Of a stretch of DNA of 64,000 nucleotides, positions 37,495-46,261 are shown piece by piece. The DNA is taken from positions 252,333 through 316,332 of the forward strand of contig LNEE01000062.1 in NCBI GenBank assembly GCA_001464895.1, written 5' to 3'. Below the pieces are notes generated by a model. That model saw nothing but the letters and a program-made list of their open reading frames with translations. It was not told the origin of the DNA and ran no database searches. A program made the position numbers and the translations under genes. The stretch's first letter is position 1; the number at the start of each line of letters is the position of its first letter. The DNA comes from Betaproteobacteria bacterium Ga0077532. Its GTDB lineage: Bacteria; Pseudomonadota; Gammaproteobacteria; Burkholderiales; Ga0077523.

Positions 37495-39027
37495 TCAGGC
37501 GGCGACGCGGGAGGGTTGTGGGCGTGCGACCGAGCCAATATCGACGGGCAGCTGGAACGGCACGCCGCGACGGTCCAGGGTGCCATGCGCGAGGAAAATG
37601 CCTGCGCGGCGGGCGGGCGACTCCTCGCGCAGCCCGGCCAGTGCGTTCATTGCGTCGAGGTACATCGGGTCGCTGGTAACGGTGCCGGTCTCGGTGCCCC
37701 CGAACACGGCATCCGTTGTCCCGAAGACGAGGTTGTTCTCCGCCACACAACCGCTCGCGGAATCGAAGTAGACGCCGTATGTCCGTCCCGGCGAGTGCAT
37801 GATGTTGTTCCGGATGACCGTGTTCGCCGCGGTGGCAGATCCGCCGATCTCCGCGTTCGAGGCGTCCCGGCCGGTGTTGTTCCGGAGGAATTCGCAGTGC
37901 GTGACCTGGTTACCCGCACCCGAACCCAGAGAGATCCCGCGCATCTCACTGCGCTGAATGACGCAGGCGTGGATCAGATTGTTGTCGCCGCCGTTGATCG
38001 AAACCCCTAGCCCCTCGCTGTCCTCGATCACGCAGCCGATCATCCACGAGTCGGATGCCCAGTCGTCGAACGACATCCCATGTCCCTCGTGGAACGGCGC
38101 CGCCGTGTTCCAGCGGCTGCGCAGCGAGTGGCAGTACTCGAAGCCGTTGTTGGCGCCTGCGCGCCACACGTAGTTGACGCTCCCCCCGTTGGGGTTTCCG
38201 TTGGCGTTGATGTACAGCAGCCCACCCGAGACGCCGAACTGCCCGACGGTCGGCGCAGTCGGCGTAGCGACGTTCTTGACCATCCGTGGGTAGGAGCCGT
38301 GGCGCACGAACGCCACGTCGGTCTCGTGAGAGCCCAGGGCACGACTGTAGACGGTGCCCGAGACGAGGGTCCAACCCGACGACACGCTAACGAAGCGGCT
38401 GCTCATCCGGAAATTGTGCCCTCCGTTGACGCCCGTCAGCCCGTTATCCCAACCACGACAGTTACGAGCGATCACGCCGCTCCCGGCAAGAATCGTGAGG
38501 CCATCGGCGCCACAGTTCCAAAACTCGCAGTCGTCGATCAGCACGTCGAACACCGTGTTGATCGTGTTCTCCACTCCCACGTACAGGCCAGCCCTGTCGC
38601 CGACAGAATTTGCGAACTTGCAGCGCCTGATGCGGATACCGTTCGCGTTGCCAGAGGTAGTGGCAGACACGTAGAGAGAGTTGTAGGCGCTGGTCCCGGC
38701 AAGGTCGAAGAAAAGATCCTCAACGACATAGTCGCGCCGATGACTGCCGTTCAGGATGGTCGAGCCTGGGGAGCCCGCCGGTTTGGTGAAGATCGCGTAC
38801 GGCACCTGAGCCTCGCCATACACGCCGTAGTAGGTCGGCGCACCGGGTACCCCGTTCACGATCGTCTTCTCCGCCGTCGTCTGGATCAGCTGCCGCGTGC
38901 CGCGCCTAAAGAGCAGGCGGTCGCTCGCACCCGCCCCGAACGGCTCAAGCCACCGTTTCGCCGTCCCCGGCGTCAACCCATCGTTCCCGTCGCTGCCGTT
39001 GTCCGCGTCGAAGTAGTACGTTGCCAT
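37495..39027 (-). CDS. right-handed beta-helix protein, putative tailspike or depolymerase
   Basis: A 510-residue protein with the regular 20-25 residue repeats of a parallel beta-helix (GIRIRRCKFANSVGDRAGLYV, DVLIDDCEFWNCGADGLTI, VIEDSEGLGVSINGGDNNLIHACVIQ, TVIRNNIMHSPGRTYGVYF). The start YYFDADNGSDGNDGLTPGTAKRW matches NosD/pectate-lyase-like surface proteins. Many phage tailspikes that cut surface polysaccharide have this fold. It is unusual that it sits between head genes. No signal peptide is present. Catalytic residues cannot be assigned by eye. Confidence 0.75.
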   Translation of the reverse strand: MATYYFDADNGSDGNDGLTPGTAKRWLEPFGAGASDRLLFRRGTRQLIQTTAEKTIVNGVPGAPTYYGVYGEAQVPYAIFTKPAGSPGSTILNGSHRRDYVVEDLFFDLAGTSAYNSLYVSATTSGNANGIRIRRCKFANSVGDRAGLYVGVENTINTVFDVLIDDCEFWNCGADGLTILAGSGVIARNCRGWDNGLTGVNGGHNFRMSSRFVSVSSGWTLVSGTVYSRALGSHETDVAFVRHGSYPRMVKNVATPTAPTVGQFGVSGGLLYINANGNPNGGSVNYVWRAGANNGFEYCHSLRSRWNTAAPFHEGHGMSFDDWASDSWMIGCVIEDSEGLGVSINGGDNNLIHACVIQRSEMRGISLGSGAGNQVTHCEFLRNNTGRDASNAEIGGSATAANTVIRNNIMHSPGRTYGVYFDSASGCVAENNLVFGTTDAVFGGTETGTVTSDPMYLDAMNALAGLREESPARRAGIFLAHGTLDRRGVPFQLPVDIGSVARPQPSRVAA

Positions 39028-39030
39028 TGC

Positions 39031-39492
39031 CTAGCCCTCGATCGTTTCGAGAACAGCCAGTGTCAACGTCCCGCCCGTCTGCTGCAGCCCGATGCTCCTG
39101 ATGAGGGCTCCATCCGCTGCCACCACCCACGGACTTACCGGCGCAGCCGCTAACAGCGCCATGAGATTCGGCCAGGCCACGCCGTCGGGGGTGTCCCACT
39201 CTCCGGTGCTCACGGTCGTGATCGCGTCGATCATCGTCTTCAGCGCCGCGTTGTCTGCCGCCGTTGTGGAGTGCGCCACGATCACCGCCTCGCCGGCTGG
39301 CACGGCGAGTGCCAGCACGCGATACGCCTTCACGCCGTTGGCGATGCTCACGAACTCGTCGGCGTTGCCGAAGTTGGCCGCCGCCTGGAGCTTGGGCTCC
39401 ATAATCCGCGTCACTCGCGCGCCCATCGGCACCTGCGTCACGCGCGCTGCGCCGTCGTCCTCGAATTGCTGGTACCCCACTTTCTTCGGCAT
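39031..39492 (-). CDS. phage protein of unknown function
   Basis: A 153-residue alpha/beta protein with no motif I recognise. The ATG at 39492 overlaps the preceding stop (ATGA) and is preferred over the GTG one codon upstream. The N-terminus is basic (MPKKVGYQQFEDDGAARVTQVP). Located 3 bp before the beta-helix gene, it may be its chaperone or attachment partner; this is position-based inference. Confidence 0.6.
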   Translation of the reverse strand: MPKKVGYQQFEDDGAARVTQVPMGARVTRIMEPKLQAAANFGNADEFVSIANGVKAYRVLALAVPAGEAVIVAHSTTAADNAALKTMIDAITTVSTGEWDTPDGVAWPNLMALLAAAPVSPWVVAADGALIRSIGLQQTGGTLTLAVLETIEG

Positions 39493-39827
39493 CACCGCTC
39501 CCTGACGACCACGCGGAACGTCCGTTCATCCGTGCGCCCGCCCGCGGTCGTGATTCGGCAGGCGACGGTGTAGCTCTGGCCCGCGGTGCCTCCCGACAGC
39601 CACGCCGTGGCCACCGTGTTCGCGGGATGGGAGACGCCGTCGATCGTGACGGCGCCGGCATTGATGGACTGGCTGGCGAGCGTGAGGCCGGTACCGACGG
39701 TCCACGTGACCGAGGCGATCGTGTCGCCGTCCAGCCAGGTGCTCCACGCGACCGAGTAGTCGAGCGTGCCGTGCGGATCCTTCTCGATCCACGCGCCGAT
39801 GCCGTCGGTCTGGAACGCGGTGGTCAT
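39492..39827 (-). CDS. Ig-like small structural protein
   Basis: A 111-residue beta-sandwich-like protein. The segment DSIASVTWTVGTGLT-like (IASVTWTVGTGLTLASQS), the central ATAWLSGGTAGQSYTVACRITTAGGRTDERTF and the end VRVVVRER are the pattern of phage Ig-like/fibronectin domains (the phage 'fiber protein' type found near head genes). It probably decorates head or tail. Confidence 0.6.
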   Translation of the reverse strand: MTTAFQTDGIGAWIEKDPHGTLDYSVAWSTWLDGDTIASVTWTVGTGLTLASQSINAGAVTIDGVSHPANTVATAWLSGGTAGQSYTVACRITTAGGRTDERTFRVVVRER

Positions 39828-39831
39828 GGCA

Positions 39832-40200
39832 TCAGCTCGGGTCGGCGATCTCGATGTCCCACGCCGGGAAGGCCACGGTGTTGCCGCTCGTGAGCGCCTG
39901 CGTGGTGCAGGTGGTCACGTACAGCAGCCGCGTGCCATCGCACAGCGCCACGTGGTTCGCCGAACCGCTGGTGTCGACGGTCACTCCGCTCTTCGCACCG
40001 ACGGTGAGCTTCCGACCGCTCGTGTCGCCATTGGCCTTGGTGAAGTCGCCGCTCGCCATCGCGACGTCGGCCAGGGCGTACGTGGTGACGGCCTCGGCGC
40101 GCGTCGTGGGTTGCGCCGAGCACGCCACCATCACGTTGGCGTTGTTGCGGATGATGTCGAGCGCGCCATCGAGCACGTCGTCGTGGACCAGCTTAGCCAT
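39832..40200 (-). CDS. small structural phage protein
   Basis: A 122-residue beta-rich protein with repeated short strands (MVACSAQPTTRAEAV, VALCDGTRLLYVTTCTTQAL). Proteins of this type recur near head genes of transposable siphophages. Function unknown; a fibre-accessory or decoration role is possible. Its start overlaps the 84-residue gene by 8 bp. Confidence 0.6.
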   Translation of the reverse strand: MAKLVHDDVLDGALDIIRNNANVMVACSAQPTTRAEAVTTYALADVAMASGDFTKANGDTSGRKLTVGAKSGVTVDTSGSANHVALCDGTRLLYVTTCTTQALTSGNTVAFPAWDIEIADPS

Positions 40201-40447
40201 GCGTCACCCCTCTGGATGCGAAGCGCTCCAGCACCGACGAGAGGTCGATGCTGCCGTTCTGGATGTCGAGCGTGACCTCGGCGACGTCTGGGCGACGTGC
40301 CGCAGGCTCGCTCGCCTCGTCGAAGCGCAGCGCCCAGCCGGCGGCGATGAGGCGCGCGGCCTGGTCGCTCGGCAGGTAGCGCCGCTCGCCGCGGTGGAAC
40401 TTGTCGCGGCCGTCGAGGCAGGTGTCGGTGATGTGGACCCACTGCAT
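40193..40447 (-). CDS. small phage protein of unknown function
   Basis: An 84-residue protein starting at the ATG 40447 (MQWVHITDTCLDGRDKFHRGERRYLPS). The first 50 residues, with DQAARLIAAGWALRFDE, resemble small head-proximal proteins with a short beta domain. The longer upstream frame is a shadow of the repeat gene. It lies 14 bp after that gene. Confidence 0.55.
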   Translation of the reverse strand: MQWVHITDTCLDGRDKFHRGERRYLPSDQAARLIAAGWALRFDEASEPAARRPDVAEVTLDIQNGSIDLSSVLERFASRGVTHG

Positions 40448-40461
40448 GGCGGGTGGTCTCC

Positions 40462-41763
40462 TCAGTGGATGGTGAGCAACCGCCGTTCGGCGGCAATGGC
40501 GAGCCAGCGCGACTCGGCCACGATGGCCAGCACGCGGCGCTCGGCCTGGATGTAGAGCACGCGATCCCCCACCCACACCGCACCCGGCAGCGCCAGGGAG
40601 AGCACGTCGGCCAGGTGCGCGTGCGCAGCGTCCGAGATGGCGAGGATGTGTGCCTGGCCGAGCACGAGAGCGTCGGCGAGGTGCGGGTGCAGCGCATCGG
40701 CGATGGCGAGCATGCCGGTCGCGCCGAGCGTGATGCCGTCCGCCCGGTGCACGTGCGCCGCGTCCGCAATCGCCAGCAGGTGCGCCTGCGTCAGCACCAC
40801 GGCCTCCGCCGTGTGCGCGTGCAGCGCCTCGGCGATGGCGATGGCGTGGGCCTGGGTGAGCGCGGGCGAGTCCACCAGGTGGCCATGCGTCGCGTCCGCC
40901 GCGGTAAGAACGGCGCCCACCGCGAGCGTCAACGCCTCGGCCGAATGCCCGTGGAGAGCCTCGGCCACGTCGAGGGCGTGCACCTGCGTGAGCGTGAGCG
41001 CGTCGGCCGCGTGGGCGTGGGAGGTGTCGGCGATTGAGAGGGTGGCGCCGGACGCAATCTTCTTCCGCCGGCGTGTGGCGCCGTGGAGGAGTTGCCACGG
41101 GTTTGCAGTCAGCGCCCGCATTTGCGCTTCATCGAGAGCGCGGTCGAAGTCGGCGTGCAACCCCAGGAGTCCGTTGAACCAACTTCCCGAGCCGCCAGCG
41201 CCGAACAGCCGGCCCGAGGCGTCGATCGTGAACGTCTGCGTCGACGTGCCGGTGCCGATACGCACGCCGTTCTTGAAGAACCGGAACGTCGTGCCGTCGT
41301 AGGTGACCCCGATCGTGGCCTCGACGCCAGCTGTCAGGCCGGCGCCGGAGGTCACCCCCAGCTGCACAACCTGGCCCTTGACGAGGTCGATCTCGCCGCT
41401 GCTCAAAATCCGCCAGAGCGCGCTGCCGTTCTCCGCCGAGTTCCTGCTTCCGGAGATCACGTTGGCGGTCGAAAGCGAATTCACACGCACCACCGCCACG
41501 CGCGAGAACTTCTGCGACTGGCAGATACCGGGCATGTCGATGGTCCCTGTGCCGGTCGATGTGTTGCTCGTGGCACGGCCAGCGGTCATCTCGCCGGCGG
41601 TGATCGCTGCGTACGTCCCCGCCGCGCCCGGGCGCAGTACGTCGAAGATCCGACCATTGGCCCCAGGCAGCAGAAGCGACGCCATGCCGGCCGAGACCCA
41701 TCGGGCGGCGGCGGGTGCAGCCGACTGCGGCTGCCTGGTGTACTGGAGGGTTGGGCGGCCCAC
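40462..41763 (-). CDS. LamG-like protein with seven exact 22-residue HxH repeats
   Basis: A 433-residue protein, GTG start. Residues about 30-225 look like a concanavalin/LamG beta-sandwich (FSRVAVVRVNS, VEATIGVTYDGTTFRFFKNGVRIGTG, GLLGLHADFDRAL). Residues 245-390 are seven repeats with HxH at 249, 271, 293, 315, 337, 359 and 381, exactly 22 apart, in a frame of ADALxLxQAHxLxIADAxHxH. Residues 402-433 form a second repeat of nine residues (VLYIQAERR, VLAIVAESR, WLAIAAERR). The His pairs could bind a row of metal ions along a solenoid. No close relative comes to mind. The place in the head cluster suggests a surface fibre or adhesin. Confidence 0.7.
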   Translation of the reverse strand: MGRPTLQYTRQPQSAAPAAARWVSAGMASLLLPGANGRIFDVLRPGAAGTYAAITAGEMTAGRATSNTSTGTGTIDMPGICQSQKFSRVAVVRVNSLSTANVISGSRNSAENGSALWRILSSGEIDLVKGQVVQLGVTSGAGLTAGVEATIGVTYDGTTFRFFKNGVRIGTGTSTQTFTIDASGRLFGAGGSGSWFNGLLGLHADFDRALDEAQMRALTANPWQLLHGATRRRKKIASGATLSIADTSHAHAADALTLTQVHALDVAEALHGHSAEALTLAVGAVLTAADATHGHLVDSPALTQAHAIAIAEALHAHTAEAVVLTQAHLLAIADAAHVHRADGITLGATGMLAIADALHPHLADALVLGQAHILAISDAAHAHLADVLSLALPGAVWVGDRVLYIQAERRVLAIVAESRWLAIAAERRLLTIH

Positions 41764-41776
41764 GTGAGTCAGCCGA

Positions 41777-42193
41777 TCAGTAGGTGACCGACCGGTACTG
41801 CGCGCCGTTGCCGCTCGCGGCGAGCGTCACACCGGCGTCGTTCTTGACGATGATCCCCACCTTCGGAGGCATGGAGCCGCCGAATGCCACCGCAACCGGG
41901 AACGCCGACGAGCGGACGGCGGCGGCCAGCGTGATGTCAACGGCGCCGAGCCGCACGAGGTTGGCGGGCAGCGTGTCTTCGCTGAAGTTGGTGCCGTCGA
42001 CCGACGTCGTCGCGTAGACGAGTACCTGCTTGTTCCCTGACTCCGAAACGTTCGCGACCAGGATCTCGACGAAGTAGTCGTCCGCGAGTGCCGAGGTGTT
42101 GTCGATCGTGCCCAGGTTCGCCAGCGCGCCGGACGCCAGTGAGTTCAGGCCCGCCGCGTTGCTCAGGTTTGTGGCCGTGCCGTAGCTATCCAT
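41777..42193 (-). CDS. small structural phage protein of unknown function
   Basis: A 138-residue beta-rich protein (NVSESGNKQVLVYATTSVDGTNFSEDTLP and PPKVGIIVKNDAGVTL). It starts 1 bp after its neighbour ends. It is the sort of protein found with receptor-binding or decoration clusters. No motif is recognised. Confidence 0.55.
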   Translation of the reverse strand: MDSYGTATNLSNAAGLNSLASGALANLGTIDNTSALADDYFVEILVANVSESGNKQVLVYATTSVDGTNFSEDTLPANLVRLGAVDITLAAAVRSSAFPVAVAFGGSMPPKVGIIVKNDAGVTLAASGNGAQYRSVTY

Positions 42194-42194
42194 C

Positions 42195-42665
42195 TCATCG
42201 TCCCTTCAACGCTGCGCGCACATCGGACTCCTCAACGATCGTGCCCTCGCCGAACAGCAACTCGGCGCGCGTGCCGCGTTGAACCGCCAGCCCGAGCAGT
42301 TGGTCGGCGAACTCCTGTGGCAGCGAGTCGGCCCCGACCAGTGCGCGCAGCACGGCCTCGGTGTTGGGGTCTGCCACGTTGATGCCCTGCGCGCTCTTCA
42401 ACGCAGTGAGCAACAGGTCGGCGATCGGATCGGTCTGGGCTGCTGCGGCCAACACCGTGAGCAACTTCCGAACGACTTGCACGTCGAGCAGCGAGAGCAG
42501 CGCGACGGCGGTGACCCAGCGGGTCTTGCGTACGCTCTGCTCGGGTCTGCCGAGCAGGTCGACGATCCACCCAGGCTCCGAGGCCAGGTGCTTGCCATAG
42601 CCGAGACCGCTCGGGTCCGCTTGCAGCTCGGCGCGAAGGGCTTCCAGTTGCGTGGGGTCAAGCAT
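42195..42665 (-). CDS. helical phage protein of unknown function
   Basis: A 156-residue, Leu/Ala-rich helical protein (TRWVTAVALLSLLDVQVVRKLLTVLAAAA), probably soluble. No motif is recognised. Starts with ATG at 42665, 12 bp after the next upstream gene. Perhaps a fibre-assembly partner, by position only. Confidence 0.55.
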   Translation of the reverse strand: MLDPTQLEALRAELQADPSGLGYGKHLASEPGWIVDLLGRPEQSVRKTRWVTAVALLSLLDVQVVRKLLTVLAAAAQTDPIADLLLTALKSAQGINVADPNTEAVLRALVGADSLPQEFADQLLGLAVQRGTRAELLFGEGTIVEESDVRAALKGR

Positions 42666-42677
42666 CGAAGCTCTCCG

Positions 42678-42968
42678 TCATGTTTCGTCCCGTACCCGCC
42701 CCACCTTCGTGCCCGAGTGCTCCTCGCCAACACCCCGGCGCACACGGCCACGAAAGACGACGGTGTAGAGGGGAAACCACCTCACAAGCCATCCAAAGCG
42801 CCCCTTGAGGGGCTTGAACTCTTCCACCCACAATCCATCGATCGACGGCGCGAAGAACACGTGCGGCACCCACGTGTGCCGCGAGATGCGCACGACGAGA
42901 TAGGTCTCGCGCGGCCCTTCGCGCCACCAGCGCCGCAGCGCGAAGATCCAGCAGTTGCCGTAGCGCAT
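42678..42968 (-). CDS. small Trp-rich phage protein
   Basis: A 96-residue basic protein with ten Trp/Phe-rich segments (CWIFALRRWWREGPRETYLVVRISRHTWVPHVFF, then WLVRWFPLYTVVFRGRVRRG). There is no clear membrane span despite the aromatic content. It begins 8 bp after the portal stop. Similar small proteins follow portals in some transposable siphophages; function unknown. Confidence 0.55.
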   Translation of the reverse strand: MRYGNCWIFALRRWWREGPRETYLVVRISRHTWVPHVFFAPSIDGLWVEEFKPLKGRFGWLVRWFPLYTVVFRGRVRRGVGEEHSGTKVGRVRDET

Positions 42969-42976
42969 CGATCACC

Positions 42977-44491
42977 TCATGCGTCCTCGAGTTGGGCGGG
43001 CGCGTCAGCGGGCGGGGCCGTGGCCGGGTCGCCTTGGTCGCCCTCGTCACCCTGTAGATCGCCATCGTCTTCGGTGTAGGCGTCTTCGGCGCGGCGCTCG
43101 GCGCGCTCCTTGATCGCATCGGCCAGCTCCTGCTCGGCGTCGATCTCGATGCCGAGGCGGCCGGCGACGGCGGCGATGAGGCGCAGGGCAGTGAGTTCGG
43201 TGAGGCGGCCCTGCTCGACGGCGATGCCGACGGCCACGATCACCTGCTGCAGGGCGGCGGCGTACTTGGTCGTGTCCTTCGGGCTCATCTCCGGGAACAC
43301 GGCCTCGACGCGCCACGCGTCGTCGCTCCAGTCGATCTCGTCCTGGCTATTGATGCGCGCGCGCTGCCAGAGGACGTACCGGCCCATCTGCTCAAGCATC
43401 GCCTTCACCAGGCGCTGGCGCATGGCCATGATCTTCATCGTGGGCTCGGCCATCTCGGCACCCACGGCGCGATTCACGTCGCCACCGCCACCGAACCAGT
43501 GCTCGGGCACCGTCGCGCCGCCGAGCACGTGATTGCGCAACAGCCTTGCCAGCTCGGAAAGGTCCGCGGCCTGCAGGCCGGGCGTCACGGCGTCCCACGC
43601 TTCGGAGTCGTTGTGCACGCGCACGCTGCCGGGCTTCGGGGGCGCGATCTTCTTCGCGCGGGCCTCCACCTCGTCCGGCGTCGCACCCTTCAAGGCCACG
43701 TCCCACACGAAGCTGCGCAGGAACGCCGAGCGGTCCATTTCGCCGAAGAGGAACTGGTCGTAGCCATCGAGCCAGTCGGCCTGCGAGAGCAGATCGGATC
43801 GGCCGCGCACGCCGCCCGGCATGACGTTCAAGCGGAGGTAGAAGACTTCGCCGTCGGTGTACTTTTCGCGCAGCGCGCGGGTCGCTGGCGTGAAGAGATC
43901 GGACTCCTCGCCCAGCAGGATCACGCGGTACCGGAACACGCGGCCGCGTGCGTCGCGCTTGGTGACGATGCCGATGGGCTGCGCACGGTTGTCGGGATCG
44001 GTGGCGATGTGCTCGATGCACGACGGGTCGAGGAATCCCAGCCGCACGCGACCCTTCAGCTCGTTGACGAACACCGGCAGGATCAGCTCACCGAACAGGG
44101 CGAGGCCGCGGAGGAACTCCGGCAGGCGCTCGTCCATCCGGTTGATCGGGTCGTGCCACCAGGTGTCGAGCCAGCTCTGGTGTTCTTCGTCGTCGCACGT
44201 GAGCCGTACGCCCTCGGAGAGCAGGTAAGCAATTGGCAGCTCGACCAGGCGGTTGCCCAGCTGGTTGCTCTCCCACAGGTACGCGGCGACCTTCTGCATG
44301 CGCTCCTGCGTCATCGGCGCGAGGTCCCGCTTCGCGTCGCCGGAGAGGCGCCGCCATTGGTCCTCGTCGTCCTCGACGGTGGCGCCCGCGGCCTCGCGGA
44401 AGGGCTGGTCGGGCTCCTCGGTCAAATGCGCCGACGTCGGCGCATTTGAGGCCGCGGCGAGGGTCCGGGCGATCCAATCGAGCACCCTCAC
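42977..44491 (-). CDS. portal protein
   Basis: A 504-residue protein between terminase and the structural genes. The core (QLGNRLVELPIAYLLSEGVRLTCDD, KYTDGEVFYLRLNVMPGGVRGRSDLLSQADWLDGYDQFL, NHVLGGATVPEHWFGGGGDVNRAVGAEM) is typical of portals of the DUF935-unlike, siphovirus transposable type. The end is acidic. It starts at the GTG 44491 (or 44485). Its residues 14-23 (SNAPTSAHLT) are encoded by one of the 28 bp palindromes also found upstream of the terminase, so a repeat has been taken up in the N-terminus. Confidence 0.85.
   Translation of the reverse strand: MRVLDWIARTLAAASNAPTSAHLTEEPDQPFREAAGATVEDDEDQWRRLSGDAKRDLAPMTQERMQKVAAYLWESNQLGNRLVELPIAYLLSEGVRLTCDDEEHQSWLDTWWHDPINRMDERLPEFLRGLALFGELILPVFVNELKGRVRLGFLDPSCIEHIATDPDNRAQPIGIVTKRDARGRVFRYRVILLGEESDLFTPATRALREKYTDGEVFYLRLNVMPGGVRGRSDLLSQADWLDGYDQFLFGEMDRSAFLRSFVWDVALKGATPDEVEARAKKIAPPKPGSVRVHNDSEAWDAVTPGLQAADLSELARLLRNHVLGGATVPEHWFGGGGDVNRAVGAEMAEPTMKIMAMRQRLVKAMLEQMGRYVLWQRARINSQDEIDWSDDAWRVEAVFPEMSPKDTTKYAAALQQVIVAVGIAVEQGRLTELTALRLIAAVAGRLGIEIDAEQELADAIKERAERRAEDAYTEDDGDLQGDEGDQGDPATAPPADAPAQLEDA
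44422..44449. repeat. 28 bp perfect palindrome inside the portal gene
   Basis: TCAAATGCGCCGAC followed by its exact reverse complement. It is the same sequence as the three palindromes at 47012-47142 but lies in the coding region of the portal N-terminus, in frame, and reads NAPTSAHL on the minus strand. Confidence 0.95.
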
Positions 44492-44549
44492 GCCTCACCC
44501 CGGATCGAGACCGGCCGGTAAAGGCCGTTATAACGCGTTATACGGCTCG

Positions 44550-45902
44550 TCACGCCACCCTCCTGTACATCGAGACGCGCGGACGGCCGTGCGCGGCTTC
44601 TGGCGCGCTCTGCGCGGAGTCGGGGTCGATGGTGTGACCGGCGGCGGGTTGGACCTTCTCGCCGCTGGCGTTGATGGCGAGAAAACACGCCCATGTGCGG
44701 TCCGCGTGGCCGGCGCTGTCGCTGTCGGCGACGAACCTCGAGGCTCCGGTTGCTGAGGTCTCGCGCTTGAGCTTGTGGAGGTCCGCGCGGAGATCCTTGT
44801 CGCCCAGCGGGATGCGGATCCGGCGGTCCTCGAACACCTGCTTGCCCACGGTGGCCAGCGTGAGCTTGTTCGGAAGCGTGAAGATCACGCCCTCGACGGT
44901 GTACTCGCCGTGGCGCCGCTTCGCGTCCTCCACCGGCTTCTCGCCGAGGCCCGTCTGGTCCATGTTGGCGCGGACGACCTTGTAGCGGCGGAAGACGTCA
45001 TCGAGCAGCGCATCCTGCTCGGCGAACTTGATGCGCTGCCGTGCGATGACCTCGCGGGTCCACAGCACGTCGCCCACCTGCTCCAGCACCCAGATCACGA
45101 AGAGGTCGCGCCGCGTGCCGATGTCCACGCCCACAAAGCACGGCCCGCCCTGGTAGTGCTCGGGCTTGCCTGCCTGGTCGTGCTCCACCGCGTTGATGAG
45201 GTCGTACGGGAGCCAGGCGCTGGCCTCGTCGGCCCACTGGAGCAAGTACTCCTGGTTCCAGATGTCGTCGTCGCCCAGGCCGGCGCGCAGCTGCTCGATG
45301 TCGCGCGGCAGGCCGTCGGCCACGGCCTGGTGGATGTCGACGACGTGCCGCGACCAGGTGTCACCGGCTGCCGTCATGAGGTCGTAGAACTTGTTGGCCT
45401 TGCCGTTGGGCGTGCTCGTCACTCGCAGCTTGTAGCCGGCGGAGATCACTGGGAAGAGCGCCGCCCAGATCTTGCGGCTGTCGGCGTGGAAGGCGAACTC
45501 GTCCAGGAACACGTTGCCGCTGAAGCCGCGCGCGGTGTCGGGGTTGGCCGGCAGCGCCGAGATCCGCGAGCCTCCAGGAAGTGCGACCTCGAACATGGCG
45601 TACCGCGTGCCATCCTCGGCGCGGTACTCGGACTCGATGGCGTCGAGGGCCACGTCGTACGCGCGGGCGTGGCGCTTGATGCCTTCGTCCATCGCCTCCT
45701 TCGCCTGACGCTCCCCGCGCGAGAGCACCACCCACCGCGCACGGCCGCCGCGCGCCTCGGCCTCGAAGGCGTCGTCGACGATCTCGAGCGTCGTGGTGAA
45801 CGTCTTGCCGGTCTGCCGCGCGAACATGCCGATCTTGAAGCGCGAGCGATCGAGCAACCAGCGCTTCTGGTAGCCATAGAGCGGGAGGGCTGGGGCGGCC
45901 AT
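44550..45902 (-). CDS. terminase large subunit (Mu gp28 type)
   Basis: A 450-residue packaging ATPase and nuclease. Walker A is ARQTGKT (28-34), Walker B is VFLDEFAFH (D134, E135), the coupling segment follows as TSTPNGK, and the nuclease domain has FVGVDIGTRRDLFV, RANMDQTGLGEKPVED and a late Asp in the DSAGHADRTW region. It packages phage DNA by headful cutting into flanking host DNA in Mu-like phages. It directly follows the small subunit genes and precedes the portal. The last 30 residues are less conserved in appearance. Confidence 0.9.
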   Translation of the reverse strand: MAAPALPLYGYQKRWLLDRSRFKIGMFARQTGKTFTTTLEIVDDAFEAEARGGRARWVVLSRGERQAKEAMDEGIKRHARAYDVALDAIESEYRAEDGTRYAMFEVALPGGSRISALPANPDTARGFSGNVFLDEFAFHADSRKIWAALFPVISAGYKLRVTSTPNGKANKFYDLMTAAGDTWSRHVVDIHQAVADGLPRDIEQLRAGLGDDDIWNQEYLLQWADEASAWLPYDLINAVEHDQAGKPEHYQGGPCFVGVDIGTRRDLFVIWVLEQVGDVLWTREVIARQRIKFAEQDALLDDVFRRYKVVRANMDQTGLGEKPVEDAKRRHGEYTVEGVIFTLPNKLTLATVGKQVFEDRRIRIPLGDKDLRADLHKLKRETSATGASRFVADSDSAGHADRTWACFLAINASGEKVQPAAGHTIDPDSAQSAPEAAHGRPRVSMYRRVA

Positions 45903-45905
45903 CGC

Positions 45906-46259
45906 TCAGTCCGTCCGGTGCGTGAAGCCCGCGCGGCGGGCGGAGCCCTGCAGCGCGAGGAAGCGGTTCTGCACGTCGATGGCGTCGCGCTCGCGGGCGA
46001 AGCGCGCCTGCGGCGTGTTGGGGCCGCCGTGGTGATGCACCTGCAGGTGGTGCACCAGCTCATGCAGCAGCACGGAGCGGCCGAAGGGCCGATCGAGATC
46101 CACGTCGTCACGCACGCTCACCACGCCCGCCTCGTAGGCGGCCATGCACTCGCACGGCATCTGCGCGGCGGTGACGATCTGCACCTGCGGCACCACCTCG
46201 GGCAGCGGGATGCCCGAGAGATCCGAGGCGAGGAGCAGCAGCTCGAAGAGGAGGCGCAT
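45906..46259 (-). CDS. small HExxH protein next to terminase
   Basis: A 117-residue protein starting at ATG 46259. It carries SVLLHELVHHLQVHHHGG: an HExxH zinc-protease-type motif followed by more His. The N-terminus (MRLLFELLLLASDLSGIPLP) is hydrophobic and could be a signal or membrane anchor. Comparable small zincin-like proteins occur in transposable phages beside the terminase. Whether it cleaves peptides is unknown. Confidence 0.65.
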   Translation of the reverse strand: MRLLFELLLLASDLSGIPLPEVVPQVQIVTAAQMPCECMAAYEAGVVSVRDDVDLDRPFGRSVLLHELVHHLQVHHHGGPNTPQARFARERDAIDVQNRFLALQGSARRAGFTHRTD

Positions 46260-46261
46260 GT

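Noticed and set aside
42232-42570. Arg-rich 112-codon frame inside the 42195-42665 gene
   Set aside because: Same-strand shadow in another frame with no start signal.
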